Below are positions 1 through 9,598 of a stretch of DNA of 33,657 nt, in pieces. The notes below the pieces were generated by a model. The model searched no databases and was not told where the DNA came from. It saw nothing but the letters and a program-made list of their open reading frames with translations. The stretch comes from Gammaproteobacteria bacterium (GTDB lineage Bacteria; Pseudomonadota; Gammaproteobacteria; Tethybacterales; Persebacteraceae). Numbering within the stretch: the first letter of the stretch is position 1; each line of letters starts with the position of its first letter. The stretch spans positions 1 through 33,657 of the forward strand of contig JAHRAH010000104.1 in assembly GCA_020027345.1 (NCBI GenBank), given 5' to 3'. The position numbers and the translations under genes were made by a program.

Positions 1-144
1 AACAACCATTTGGAAGGCGGAATCAACGCAAAACTGCGCCGCCTGCTGCGAAACCATCCCGGCCTTCCCGTCCGCCACCAGCAATCCCTCATCGCCCATC
101 TGCTCCTCTCCAAATGCCCGAAAAAAAACAACACGAAATGTTAC

Positions 145-978
145 TTAACTCTCTCCATAGGTGTAACGAGGCCTCGTTTTTTCTGTTGGGTTTGTGTGGA
201 TTCCCGCTTTCGCGGGAATGACGGGGGGGGCGGGGATGACGAATATGGGGGGGGACTCTTCGGGGGCAAGTTTTTCGGGGGGGGACTCCCAATCGGGGAG
301 GGAGATGCGGCGGAAGGTTTCGTTTTTTTGGGTTTGCCATTGTTCGTCGGCGGGGGAATGGAAATGGCCGTGGATTAAAGTGTGGCAGTTGTTTTTGCGC
401 ATCAGCGCTTCGGCGGCGGGGCGGGAGAATGTTGGCGGGCGGCGGTTTCGCCGGCTGCGGGCGCGGAGGTTTTTTGCGGTTTTCTTGCGCGCGGTTTTTG
501 GCATCGCGGCGTATAGCAACCGCGCGGCGCGGCTGCGGACGACGCGGCGAAAAAGAAGATAGGAAAAATCGCCGCAAAACAAATCGCCGTGGGCGAGCAG
601 CAGTTTTTTCCCGGCGGCGGAAAGTATGTGTTCGTCGGCGATGAGCTCGCAGTTTGCGGCGCTTGCAAAGCGTTCGCCCAAAAGGAAATCGCGGTTGCCG
701 CGCTGCAAATACACTTTCACCCCTTCGGCGGCGAGGTTTTGCAGTTCCTTTTTTGTTTGCGCGCCGACTCCGTCTTCGCCGTCGCCGGTTTCCTGTTCGT
801 CGCCGAGCCACAAATCAAAAACATCGCCGAGCAAATACAGCGCGCGGCATTCTTTTTTTGCGGCGCCGCGCAGGAAGGAAAAAAAGCGTTCGTTGCGCCG
901 CGGATGCGCGGGGGAGAGATGCGCGTCGGCGGCTATCCAAACGGCGCCTTCTTCGGGCGCGCGAGTTTGCCGCAGCAT
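145..978 (-). CDS. lpxH: UDP-2,3-diacylglucosamine diphosphatase-like metallophosphoesterase (LpxH family), C-terminus extended by repeat-derived sequence
   Basis: Motifs AADAHLS, LGDVFDLW, GNRD, HGD, HGHFH in the translation; last ~30 aa (VIPAKAGIHTNP...) come from a dispersed repeat. Confidence 0.85.
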   Translation of the reverse strand: MLRQTRAPEEGAVWIAADAHLSPAHPRRNERFFSFLRGAAKKECRALYLLGDVFDLWLGDEQETGDGEDGVGAQTKKELQNLAAEGVKVYLQRGNRDFLLGERFASAANCELIADEHILSAAGKKLLLAHGDLFCGDFSYLLFRRVVRSRAARLLYAAMPKTARKKTAKNLRARSRRNRRPPTFSRPAAEALMRKNNCHTLIHGHFHSPADEQWQTQKNETFRRISLPDWESPPEKLAPEESPPIFVIPAPPVIPAKAGIHTNPTEKTRPRYTYGES

Positions 979-1006
979 ATTCCGCCTTTTTTTGGCGGGG
1001 GGACGG

Positions 1007-1540
1007 TTAGTCCGCGGCGGCGGGTTCGCCGTCTTCGCCGATGCGCTCCGCCGCCTCTACGACGACATCGCGCGCGGGGACATTGTCGTAGCCGGCGCGC
1101 GTTTCGGTTTCGGCTTCGCTGATTGCGAGGACGGTTTCTTCGCCTTCCACAATGCGCCCGAAAACGCAATAGCCGAATCCGTCGTCGTCGGGCGATTTGT
1201 AGTTGAGGAAGTCGTTGTCGGCGACATTGACAAAAAACTGGCTGCGCGCCGAATGCGCCGCCGGCAGGCGCGCCATCGCGAGGGTGTATTTTTCGTTTTT
1301 GAGACCGTTCGCCGCTTCGTTTTGCAGCGGTTCTTCGGCGTTCTTTTTTTCCGCGAGCCCGGGCAGCATTCCGCCGCCCTGAATCATAAAGCCGGGGATG
1401 ACGCGGTGGAAAAGTGTGCCGTTGTAAAAGCCGGCGTCAACATAACGCAGGAAGTTTGCGACGGTGCCCGGCGATTTTTCCGGAAAGAGTTCGGCGGTCA
1501 TCGCGCCGTAGTTTGTGCGAATGCGCACGCGCGCGCTCAT
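1007..1540 (-). CDS. ppiB: Peptidyl-prolyl cis-trans isomerase, cyclophilin type (cytoplasmic)
   Basis: FHRVIPGFMIQGGG, SQFFVNVADNDFLNY, YCVFGRIVEG cyclophilin motifs. Confidence 0.9.
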   Translation of the reverse strand: MSARVRIRTNYGAMTAELFPEKSPGTVANFLRYVDAGFYNGTLFHRVIPGFMIQGGGMLPGLAEKKNAEEPLQNEAANGLKNEKYTLAMARLPAAHSARSQFFVNVADNDFLNYKSPDDDGFGYCVFGRIVEGEETVLAISEAETETRAGYDNVPARDVVVEAAERIGEDGEPAAAD

Positions 1541-2073
1541 TTCGCCACCGCCTTTTCTATGACAATGTCATTTAGCGGGACATCGCGGAATCGCCCGACG
1601 GTGCCGGTCGCCGCGCGGGCGATGGCGTCGACGACTTCCTTCCCTTCAATGACTCGCCCGAAGACGGCGTAGCCGGGTTTGCCGCTTGCGCCGTCCAGCG
1701 ATTTGTTGTCGTTGAGGTTGATAAAGAATTGGCTGGTCGCCGAATCGGGATTGGAAGTGCGCGCCATGGAGATGGCGTATTTTTTGTTTTTCAGCGGCGT
1801 GTGTTCGTAGGCGACGGGCGCGCGCGTTTCGCGCTGTTCCATTCCGGGTTCAAAGCCGCCGCCTTGGATGACGAATCCGGGAATGACGCGGTGGAAGATG
1901 AGACCGTCAAAAAATCCCTCGGCGGCGTATTGCAGGAAGTTCGCCGCGGTTTGCGGGGCGCTTTCCTCGTCAATTTCCAGGACGATGACGCCCTGCGAAG
2001 TGCGCATTTCCACTTCGCCCGCCGCCGCCGGCGCCGCCGCGAGCAACAAGACCGCCGCAAGCAATCGTTTCAT
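1537..2073 (-). CDS. Peptidyl-prolyl cis-trans isomerase, cyclophilin type, with signal peptide
   Basis: Start MKRLLAAVLLLAAAPAAAGEVEM (ATG at 2073), FHRVIPGFVIQGGG, SQFFINLNDN; 4-bp overlap with the downstream ppiB ORF. Confidence 0.88.
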   Translation of the reverse strand: MKRLLAAVLLLAAAPAAAGEVEMRTSQGVIVLEIDEESAPQTAANFLQYAAEGFFDGLIFHRVIPGFVIQGGGFEPGMEQRETRAPVAYEHTPLKNKKYAISMARTSNPDSATSQFFINLNDNKSLDGASGKPGYAVFGRVIEGKEVVDAIARAATGTVGRFRDVPLNDIVIEKAVAK

Positions 2074-2125
2074 ATGGCAAAATTCCCCTTTCGCATTCGC
2101 GGAGTATTGTATCACAGCGCGCCCG

Positions 2126-3523
2126 ATGAGTTTTGCCGCCCGTTTCGCCCCCAGCCCGACGGGGCTTTTGCACTTGGGCAACGCGCGCACCGCCCTCTTC
2201 AACTTTCTGGCGGCGCGGGCGCACGGCGGCGAACTGCTGCTGCGCATTGAGGACACCGACAGCGGGCGCGCCGTCGCCGGTTTTGCCGACGCGCTCGCCG
2301 AGGACTTGCGCTGGCTGGGGCTGGACTGGCGCGCGACGGCGCCGCAGTCGCAGCGGAAACCCGCGCACGAAACGCTTTTGCGAAAACTCGCGGCGGCGGG
2401 GGCGGCGTATCCTTGTTTTTGCGCGCCGGAGGAACTTGCGGCGGAACGCGCGCGACTGCTCGCCGCCGGCAAACCGCCGCGCTATTCGGGGAAGTGCGCC
2501 GCGCTTTCCGAAGCCGCCGCGAAAAAGAAAATAGCGGCGGGGGAAAAACCGGCGACGCGCTTTCGGATGCCGCGGGGGGTTGTTGCGCTGCGGGATTTGG
2601 TGCGCGGCGAAATGCGTTTTGAGGGCGGGGACATCGGCGATTTTATTGTGCGCCGCGCGAGCGGGGAGTTTTCGTTTTTCTTTGTGAATGCGGCGGACGA
2701 CGCAGCCGACGGCGTTACGCATGTTTTGCGCGGCGAGGATCATCTCTCCAACGCGCCGCGCCAGATTGCGCTGCTCGCGGCTTTGGGTTTGCGGCGGCCG
2801 CTTTACGGCCATCTGCCGCTGCTCACCGACGCCAACGGCAAGCCGCTTTCCAAACGCGGCGGCGCGCTTTCGCTCGCGCAAATGCGGCGCGACGGTTATT
2901 TGCCTTCGGCCGTTCTTAATTATCTTGCGCGATTGGGCTGCGCTTTTTCGCGCGGCGAAGCGATGACGGCGGAAGAAATGGCGGCGGAGTTTTCGTTTGC
3001 GCGGCTTTCCAAATCTCCGGCGAAGTTTGACGAAAAACAATTGCTGAGCCGCCAGCGCGAGGCGCTGCATTCTTTGGACGGCGGCGGACGATTGCGCTGG
3101 ATGGACGGTCTCACGCCGCCGGGCGCGAATCCCTCCGCTTTTGCCGATGCGGTTATCGGCAATGTTTCGCTTTTTGCCGATGTTAAAGAATGGGCGCGAA
3201 CCGTCGCCGACGCTTCGCCGAATGCGGATGCGGCGGCGGTTATTAAAAAAGCGGGGGGGGACTTTTATCGCTCTGCTTTGGCGGCGATGGAAAACGGTAA
3301 CGGTGACCGTAACGATGGCGGCGGCGACGGTGATTGGCGCGCGTTTTGTGATGCGGCCGGGGCAAGAACAAAACTGCGGGGGAAAGATTTGTTTCTGCCG
3401 CTGCGCGCGGCGCTGACGGGGCAAACAAGCGGCCCCGAAATGTCCCCCTTTTTCGCATTGATAAGCGAAGACGAACGCAAAAAAAGATTGCGCGCCGCGA
3501 TTGCGCTTGCGGATTCCAATTAA
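2126..3523 (+). CDS. gltX: Glutamyl-tRNA synthetase
   Basis: MSFAARFAPSPTGLLHLGNARTALFNFL (HIGH-type motif), LSKRGGA (KMSKS-type). Confidence 0.93.
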   Translation: MSFAARFAPSPTGLLHLGNARTALFNFLAARAHGGELLLRIEDTDSGRAVAGFADALAEDLRWLGLDWRATAPQSQRKPAHETLLRKLAAAGAAYPCFCAPEELAAERARLLAAGKPPRYSGKCAALSEAAAKKKIAAGEKPATRFRMPRGVVALRDLVRGEMRFEGGDIGDFIVRRASGEFSFFFVNAADDAADGVTHVLRGEDHLSNAPRQIALLAALGLRRPLYGHLPLLTDANGKPLSKRGGALSLAQMRRDGYLPSAVLNYLARLGCAFSRGEAMTAEEMAAEFSFARLSKSPAKFDEKQLLSRQREALHSLDGGGRLRWMDGLTPPGANPSAFADAVIGNVSLFADVKEWARTVADASPNADAAAVIKKAGGDFYRSALAAMENGNGDRNDGGGDGDWRAFCDAAGARTKLRGKDLFLPLRAALTGQTSGPEMSPFFALISEDERKKRLRAAIALADSN

Positions 3524-3533
3524 AAACCGGCCC

Positions 3534-3677
3534 TCGTTCCCACGCTCCAGCGTGGGAACGCAGCCAGCAAACAAATTACCCCCCCATCTTTGATGGGGGC
3601 TGGGGGGGACGCCCGCTCAAACTAAGAGTCGGCGTGGACGCCGGGGTATCCGTTCCCACGCTGGAGCGTGGGAACGA
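3534..3677. repeat. Palindromic CGTTCCCACGCTCCAGCGTGGGAACG repeats, two copies with other short repeats between
   Basis: Copies near 3536-3561 and 3651-3676; a diverged copy near 7343-7369. Confidence 0.85.
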
Positions 3678-6600
3678 GGCCCGTCCCTCATTCCACCCCC
3701 TCGTCATTCCGGCGAAAGCCGGAATCCATATAATTTTTCCTTTTCGCCACCGTTTTCGGGGAACGGAAAATTCGTCTTTTTCGGCCGGCTCTATATGGAT
3801 TCCGGCTTTCGCCGGAATGACGGCCGGCTTTTTATAGTCGGCAAAGGCGACAGCAGGAAAATCACCGCCGTATTCCGATTGCAGCATTCCAAAAAGCCCC
3901 GCCCCCGGCGCGACCGTAGCAGTCATCGTCATCGTCATCTCGGTAACCGTCAAATTGCCGATGGTCACCGTCCGCGGGATAAGATCCAACTCGCCGGTCG
4001 CCACATCATATATCGGAAGTCCGCCGCCGACATAATTCGGAACAACCCATCCGTGCGTGTTACGCTCCCCCGTAAATATCGCCGTTCCGTTCACCGCCGT
4101 CACCGCCTGCTCCACCGGCGAAAGCCATATCAATCTGTTCCTGTCCGGTTCCGCAGACGCCCTTCTGGCCGTCGCCGTCGCATTCCCCATCCAAACCGTC
4201 GCGCCGTTGAAACCGGTGGTGACTGTGTTGGTAACCGTCATAATCCGCAAGGAAAACAAAGTAACCGCCGCCGTCAAAAACTTGTCGGCGACACCGGGAT
4301 GCGAATCGCTTGCGCGGACGGTTGTTGTAAACCGTCCCGCAACCGCCGCGTTTGCGATAACTAAAACAGTGTCATTGACAAAAGAGAAATTGTTTTCCGT
4401 TCCCGCAAAATCCGGATTCCCCGGATTGTCGCCGCCGGAAATAGCAATGGTGCCGATTGTCACCGCATTCGTCGTCATCAAAAGCGAAAGCGAAGGCGTC
4501 CCCGCAAAACCGATAGTCAACTCCGGCGGATTAACAATTTCCAAAGTAACCGCAGCCGTCGCAATTTGCAATTCGCCGATAAGATTTTGCGCGCTCGCCG
4601 TAACCGTCACCGAAACCGTCGTCGGCAAATGCGGATTGACCGAAAAACGCAGTTCGCCGTTGTTCGCGTTTATCGCAAATGTCGGCGAAGCGGGCGCGTT
4701 CAACAAACCGTAACGAATATCCGTCCCGCCGCCCGCGGCGAATGTCGCAAGCGCGTTGTAGTTTGTGTGTGTCGTCAGCATCAGCGGATTATCAAGCGGC
4801 GAAGCCAGCACAAACCCCGTTACCAACGAAAGCGCCGCCGTCAGCGTCGCGTCCGGCGTGTTTGCGTGCGCGTCGCCGATGACGATGGTCACGGCTATCG
4901 TCTCCGCAGTGTCCGCATCTGTAAATACCAAAACCGAATTGTTGAAAGTGCGCGGCGCTCCGCTCAGCGTCGGCAAATGCGCGCCGAATCCTCCGCCGCT
5001 TGTAACGGTGCCGAACAAAACATTCCCTCCGGTTGTAAGCGCGACCATGCGCGGCGTCCCCAAAAAGCCCGCGACAACCGGCGGCGGGTCGGCGGCGACG
5101 AGCGTCAACAATGCCATTGCAGTTTGCGTTATGTCCACCGGTTTTATCCCCATCACAGTCGCCGTCAGCGTAACCGTCAGCGGCAAATGCGGCGGGGAGG
5201 ACAGTGTTAATTTGCCGTCCGTTTCGCCGATTGCGACGGTTATGTCCGTGCGCGCGAGCAAGCCGTAACGGTAACTCGCTGCATCGCCGCCGTCCGCCGC
5301 AAGCGTCGCAATCGCATCGGCTGCGGCGACGCGAGTCGTCACCATAATCGGCGGGGACTGTTGCGGCAGCATTACGCTTTCCAAACCGGTAACGGTCACG
5401 CCGCCGGTTATTGCATACGCGCCTTCGGCAATATCCAATATCACCGAGTCCGGCAATGTCGGCGAAGACATTCCACCTTCGTGCAATGTTATTTTTGTTT
5501 CGCCGCCGCCGATATCCCACGAAAAGCGCGTTCCCAAAAGTCGGACGGTTACGCCGGGCATTATTACCGTTTGCAATCGGTTATTTCCAAAACGCTCAAA
5601 CTCCCCGCCCCCGCTGATTACTTCAAGAATGCGAGCGGTTTGCGAAATGACGACGCGGGAATTTGCGTTTAATGTCAGATTCCATCCGCCCGCCTGTTGC
5701 CGGAAAAACGCTTTTTCAGTTGCGGAACCCGCGCCGGTTCCGACATTCACATCGGAAGTCAGCGGGAAAGTGTAATTAATTTGCGTTGTCGTCCCCGCGA
5801 AAGCCGTTGCCATCGCACCGACGGTTATGTCCACCGACAAATCGGAAGTGACCAATACCGCCGCGAATTGCGAAACGCCGCCGCCCGCGCGGGAGATGCG
5901 CTGCGAATATTCCCGGCGCGCAGAATCATAAAAATGCAAACGCGGATTAAAACCCCCCGCTTTTTCCGCGCCCGATGACGCTTCGCCGAATGTGTGCGAA
6001 TACGAAAAACTGCCGCCAAAGTCGCCGCTGTCCTCGTCGTATTCCGCTTCCAAATACACCCCGCCGCCGGGCGACAAACGCAAACCATAACGAAAACCTT
6101 CGTCGTCCCTGTCCCCGCGTTCTCCTTCCCATCGGTAATATCCGCCGCGCAATGCCGCCCATTCCAAACCCGGCGCGCGCAAATACAAATCGGCGTCAAA
6201 ACCCTCGCGCGTGTAATAGTAACCGTCGGCTTGCTGTTTGCCATCGGTTATCCGCCAGTAACGGTTTGCGGATAGTTCCCCGTATTTATTCTTCCATTCC
6301 GCCCCAAACGACCACCGCCAGAATCCCCCTGCATTTTCATCGCGCTCATAATCCAAAAACGCATTTGCGCCCAGCAACGACTCTCCTTTAACAACGCGCC
6401 AGAATAAACCTGCATTCCCCCCGCGCGCCTTTTCCTCCCCGGCATACCCGCGCAAGTGCCAGCCCATTACATCGTCCCCCCGCTCGCGCAAACCTCCAAG
6501 TGCATCAATCGCAAATTGCCCCTTGCGCCCGCCAAGGGAAGTTTGAAAGTCCACCCGCGCCTTTTTGACAAACCCAAACCGCGAAACCGCCGCATCGCCG

Positions 6601-6953
6601 ACAGCCACCCCCGCCCGATTTTCCCATTCGCCAAGTAGTCGCCGCAACTCCGCCCGCTTCCATTCCCCCAATTTGTCATTCCCGCGAAAGCGGGAATCCA
6701 GAACAACGCGCGCGCCGCGATGAATTGCGGACTCGGCAATGACTCCCCCCGTCATTCCAGCGAAAGCTGGAATCCATAACCCGCTTGCCGAAACCGCAGA
6801 ATCCCCGCCCGCCCCGACGCCCGGGGAAAAAGGAATGTCCGTATGGATTCCAGCTTTCGCTGGAATGACGGGGTGGGCGGGAACGGCGGAGGACGAGGAA
6901 TCCCCCTTAGCGCCGAGGGCGAGGAAGATTAGCGCGCCAACGGCGAGCGCCAA
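3576..6953 (-). CDS. Inverse autotransporter / intimin-invasin-like outer-membrane protein with cadherin/Ig-like passenger repeats
   Basis: Beta-domain-like region (GGYYRWEGERGDRDDEGFRYGLRLSPGGGVYLEAEYDED) followed by long repetitive Val/Thr-rich extracellular repeats; two 121-bp MITE-like elements lie in frame inside the ORF; in-frame TTG at 6953, true start uncertain. Confidence 0.75.
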   Translation of the reverse strand: MALAVGALIFLALGAKGDSSSSAVPAHPVIPAKAGIHTDIPFSPGVGAGGDSAVSASGLWIPAFAGMTGGVIAESAIHRGARVVLDSRFRGNDKLGEWKRAELRRLLGEWENRAGVAVGDAAVSRFGFVKKARVDFQTSLGGRKGQFAIDALGGLRERGDDVMGWHLRGYAGEEKARGGNAGLFWRVVKGESLLGANAFLDYERDENAGGFWRWSFGAEWKNKYGELSANRYWRITDGKQQADGYYYTREGFDADLYLRAPGLEWAALRGGYYRWEGERGDRDDEGFRYGLRLSPGGGVYLEAEYDEDSGDFGGSFSYSHTFGEASSGAEKAGGFNPRLHFYDSARREYSQRISRAGGGVSQFAAVLVTSDLSVDITVGAMATAFAGTTTQINYTFPLTSDVNVGTGAGSATEKAFFRQQAGGWNLTLNANSRVVISQTARILEVISGGGEFERFGNNRLQTVIMPGVTVRLLGTRFSWDIGGGETKITLHEGGMSSPTLPDSVILDIAEGAYAITGGVTVTGLESVMLPQQSPPIMVTTRVAAADAIATLAADGGDAASYRYGLLARTDITVAIGETDGKLTLSSPPHLPLTVTLTATVMGIKPVDITQTAMALLTLVAADPPPVVAGFLGTPRMVALTTGGNVLFGTVTSGGGFGAHLPTLSGAPRTFNNSVLVFTDADTAETIAVTIVIGDAHANTPDATLTAALSLVTGFVLASPLDNPLMLTTHTNYNALATFAAGGGTDIRYGLLNAPASPTFAINANNGELRFSVNPHLPTTVSVTVTASAQNLIGELQIATAAVTLEIVNPPELTIGFAGTPSLSLLMTTNAVTIGTIAISGGDNPGNPDFAGTENNFSFVNDTVLVIANAAVAGRFTTTVRASDSHPGVADKFLTAAVTLFSLRIMTVTNTVTTGFNGATVWMGNATATARRASAEPDRNRLIWLSPVEQAVTAVNGTAIFTGERNTHGWVVPNYVGGGLPIYDVATGELDLIPRTVTIGNLTVTEMTMTMTATVAPGAGLFGMLQSEYGGDFPAVAFADYKKPAVIPAKAGIHIEPAEKDEFSVPRKRWRKGKIIWIPAFAGMTRGWNEGRASFPRSSVGTDTPASTPTLSLSGRPPQPPSKMGG
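3702..3822. mobile_element. 121-bp MITE-like element A
   Basis: TIR cgtcattccggcgaaagccggaatccata / inverted copy, 63-bp centre. Confidence 0.85.
6750..6870. mobile_element. 121-bp MITE-like element B
   Basis: TIR cgtcattccagcgaaagctggaatccata / inverted copy, 63-bp centre. Confidence 0.85.
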
Positions 6954-7006
6954 CCTCCCACACTTTTCAACTTTCGCGCATAAGTCATTGTTTTTCCGGC
7001 GAAAAC

Positions 7007-7022
7007 GGGGGGGGGGGGGGGG
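7007..7022. repeat. G16/C16 homopolymer tract
   Basis: Read directly: gaaaac-G16-ttaaaac. Confidence 0.97.
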
Positions 7023-7377
7023 TTAAAACTTGCGCCGCCCCACCGCCGAAAACGGCGGAACGGTTGTTGCGAAAGAGTCCCCTGTTACTCATAATTTCCC
7101 CCGCCGCCCGAAAGCGACGACGGGGGGATAATACCACAATCCGCACAAAAATTTCAACTTTTTTAAATTTTTCCTCCTCCTCCGTCGTTCCCGCGAAAGC
7201 GGGAATCCAGACCGAATTAGAGAATACCCGCTTCTCGTTACATCTCTCCAGAGGTGTAACGCATCGCCATGAGCGGCGTCCACGCGCTCCTAATTAGAGT
7301 CGGCGGAGACGCCTGAGAGTCGGCGTGGACGCCGGGGGGTATGCGTTCCCACGCCGGAGCGCGGGAACGAGGCCGTT

Positions 7378-8640
7378 TCAGCCCTCTTCTTTGTATTGTT
7401 TGAGTTTGCGGTAGAAGTAGGTGCGCTCCAAGCCGGAGATTTCGGCCGCCTGCTGCATATTGCCGCGCACGATTTGCACGAGGTTGCGAAAGTATTCGCG
7501 CTCAAACATCTCGCGCGCCTCGCGCAGCGGCATGGAAAATATGTTCGGCGAAAAACCGCGCGAGGAGGAATTGCGCGAGAAGCGGTCCAGAATGCTTTGC
7601 ACAATGTCGGCCTCCACTTTGTCGCCCTCGGCGTACATAAAGGCGCTGCGCACGACGCTCATCAGTTCGGAAAAATCGTTTTCGTAGTTGTGCTGGCACA
7701 AAAGGTTCACCGCCTGCGGCGTGAGATGCTTGCCGGCCATGTCGGTCTGCGCCGTCAGCGATTTCGTTATCAGCGCCGCTATTTCGGGCAGGTCGTCCAT
7801 GCATTGCGAAAGCGGCGGCATCATCACGACGCGGCGGGAGAATATCTCGGCGAGTTTCTGGTTGAAGCGGCTTTTTTCGGCGAAGACCTCCGGCGGCTGC
7901 GTGCTGCAGGCGGCGACGCGCGTGTTGATTCTCGCCGCCTCGCGCACCAGCCCGAGCAGCCCGCTTTGCTGCACGGCGTTGAGAAAATCCAAATGGCGGA
8001 CGATAATCAAACCGCCGTCGGCCTTGCGCAGCAGTTTGTCAAAGCCGATTTCCAGCTGTATGCCGCTGTCTATGAAAACGACCGGCTTGTTCGGCGGCGC
8101 AAGAAACTGCGCGAAAAAAAAGATGCCGCTGTCGGGGCTGCCGACAAACAACACCGGCAGCGGTTCGGCGGAAGCGTCCAGCATGTTTTTTTTCAACTGC
8201 CGCATCGCCGGCGATTTGCCGAAGTTTTCCTGCCGGATGTAGGGGCTGGAATGGCTGGCCTGCCCGCGGTGGAGCGTGTTTTCCACGGCGGTCAGCAGGC
8301 GGCTCGTCGCTATCGGCTTTTCCAACACTTCGCGCGCGCCCAGTTTCATCGCTTCCACCGCCATGTCTATCGTCGCGTGCCCGGACATAATCAGCACGGG
8401 GACATCGCTGAGCCCGGATTCGTTCCATTGCTTCAGCAGCGTGAGGCCGTCCAGCCCCGGCATCCAGATGTCCAGCAGCACCAGCGAAAGGTTTTCCTCC
8501 ATCCGCGCCTTCCACGCGGCTTCGGCGTTTTCGGCGCAGACGACGGCGTAACCCTCGTCGCTGAGTATCTCCGCCAGCAGTTCGCGGATGCCAATCTCGT
8601 CGTCAAGGACGAGTATCTTTTTGCGTTTGCCCTGATTCAT
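7378..8640 (-). CDS. ntrX: NtrX-like response regulator (receiver + degenerate AAA+ region + C-terminal Fis-type HTH)
   Basis: ILVLDDEIGIRELLAEILSDEGY, LLDIWMPGLDGL, C-term QAAEISGLERTYFYRKLKQY; no GAFTGA seen. Confidence 0.85.
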   Translation of the reverse strand: MNQGKRKKILVLDDEIGIRELLAEILSDEGYAVVCAENAEAAWKARMEENLSLVLLDIWMPGLDGLTLLKQWNESGLSDVPVLIMSGHATIDMAVEAMKLGAREVLEKPIATSRLLTAVENTLHRGQASHSSPYIRQENFGKSPAMRQLKKNMLDASAEPLPVLFVGSPDSGIFFFAQFLAPPNKPVVFIDSGIQLEIGFDKLLRKADGGLIIVRHLDFLNAVQQSGLLGLVREAARINTRVAACSTQPPEVFAEKSRFNQKLAEIFSRRVVMMPPLSQCMDDLPEIAALITKSLTAQTDMAGKHLTPQAVNLLCQHNYENDFSELMSVVRSAFMYAEGDKVEADIVQSILDRFSRNSSSRGFSPNIFSMPLREAREMFEREYFRNLVQIVRGNMQQAAEISGLERTYFYRKLKQYKEEG

Positions 8641-8730
8641 TCTTTCGCGCGCGAAACCGCATTTTACAACCCAAAGCGCAAATTGCGCCAACCCCGCATT
8701 TTTTTTCGCCGCGGCGATTAAAATGACGGT

Positions 8731-9597
8731 ATGGTGCGCAGGGGTATTTTACTCGCCGGCGGCGCAAACACGCGCCTGCTGCCGATGACGAAGGCAACGC
8801 CCAAATCGCTGCTGCCGGTCTTTGACCGCCCGCTGATATATTATCCCCTCTCGCTGCTCTTCGCCGCCGGCGCGCGCGAGATACTTCTCATCGCCGCCCC
8901 GCGCGGGATAAGCGCGCACAAGCGGCTGCTCGGCGACGGTTCCGCCTTCGGCGCGCGCATTGTTTACGCCGCGCAAAAAAAACCGCGCGGCATCGCCGAC
9001 GCCTTTCTCATCGGGCGCGACTTCCTCGGCGGCAAACCCTCGGCGCTCGCGCTCGCCGACAACATATTCTTCGGCGGCAAAACCTGCGCAGTCCTGCGCA
9101 AAGCCGCCGCCGGCAAAGGCGCGCAAGTTTTGGCAAAGCGCGTCCCCGACCCGGAGCGCTTTGGCGTCGTCACATTCGGCAAAAGCGGAAAGGCGCTCTC
9201 GCTCGTGGAAAAACCCAAACAACCCGAATCCGACTGGGCGGTCGCCGGCTGTTATTTTTACGACGCCGATGTTTGCGCTATCGCAAAAAACCTCCAACCC
9301 TCGGCGCGCGGCGAATTGGAAATCACCGACATCAACCGCGAATATTTGCGCCGCGGCAAACTGCATATCAACAAACTCCCCGCCGATTCCCTCTGGTTTG
9401 ACGCCGGCACCGCCGAGTGTCTGCTGCAAGCGGCAAACACTCTCCGCGACGCAAGCGACCCTTCCGGCCTGGGCTGCCCGGAAATCGCCGCGCGCAAACA
9501 AGGATGGCTCAGCCAAAGCGAGCTCCTGCAATCCGCCAAAGCGCAAAAATCCTCCCTCTACGGCAAACGCCTTCTCGCCCTCGCACAAAAAAACTAA
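8731..9597 (+). CDS. rmlA: Glucose-1-phosphate thymidylyltransferase-like nucleotidyltransferase
   Basis: RRGILLAGGANTRLLPMTKATPKSLLPVFDRPLIYYPL, VEKPKQPESDWAVAGCYFYD. Confidence 0.88.
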   Translation: MVRRGILLAGGANTRLLPMTKATPKSLLPVFDRPLIYYPLSLLFAAGAREILLIAAPRGISAHKRLLGDGSAFGARIVYAAQKKPRGIADAFLIGRDFLGGKPSALALADNIFFGGKTCAVLRKAAAGKGAQVLAKRVPDPERFGVVTFGKSGKALSLVEKPKQPESDWAVAGCYFYDADVCAIAKNLQPSARGELEITDINREYLRRGKLHINKLPADSLWFDAGTAECLLQAANTLRDASDPSGLGCPEIAARKQGWLSQSELLQSAKAQKSSLYGKRLLALAQKN

Positions 9598-9598
9598 C

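Noticed and set aside
89-811. 240-aa Arg-rich ORF antisense to lpxH and similar Arg/Pro-rich long ORFs (e.g. 626-1672 +, 1970-3574 -, 8960-11383 +, 26394-29294 +)
   Set aside because: Shadow ORFs of high-GC DNA opposite well-supported core genes; low-complexity R/P/A composition and no SD.
3536-3676. GTTCCCACGCTCCAGCGTGGGAACG palindromes considered as CRISPR repeats or operators
   Set aside because: Only scattered copies with irregular spacing and no spacers; a common dispersed palindromic repeat.
7223-7266. GTTACATCTCTCCAGAGGTGTAAC inverted repeat (also a diverged copy near 140-170)
   Set aside because: Small dispersed hairpin repeat adjacent to MITE arms; too little to support a functional claim.
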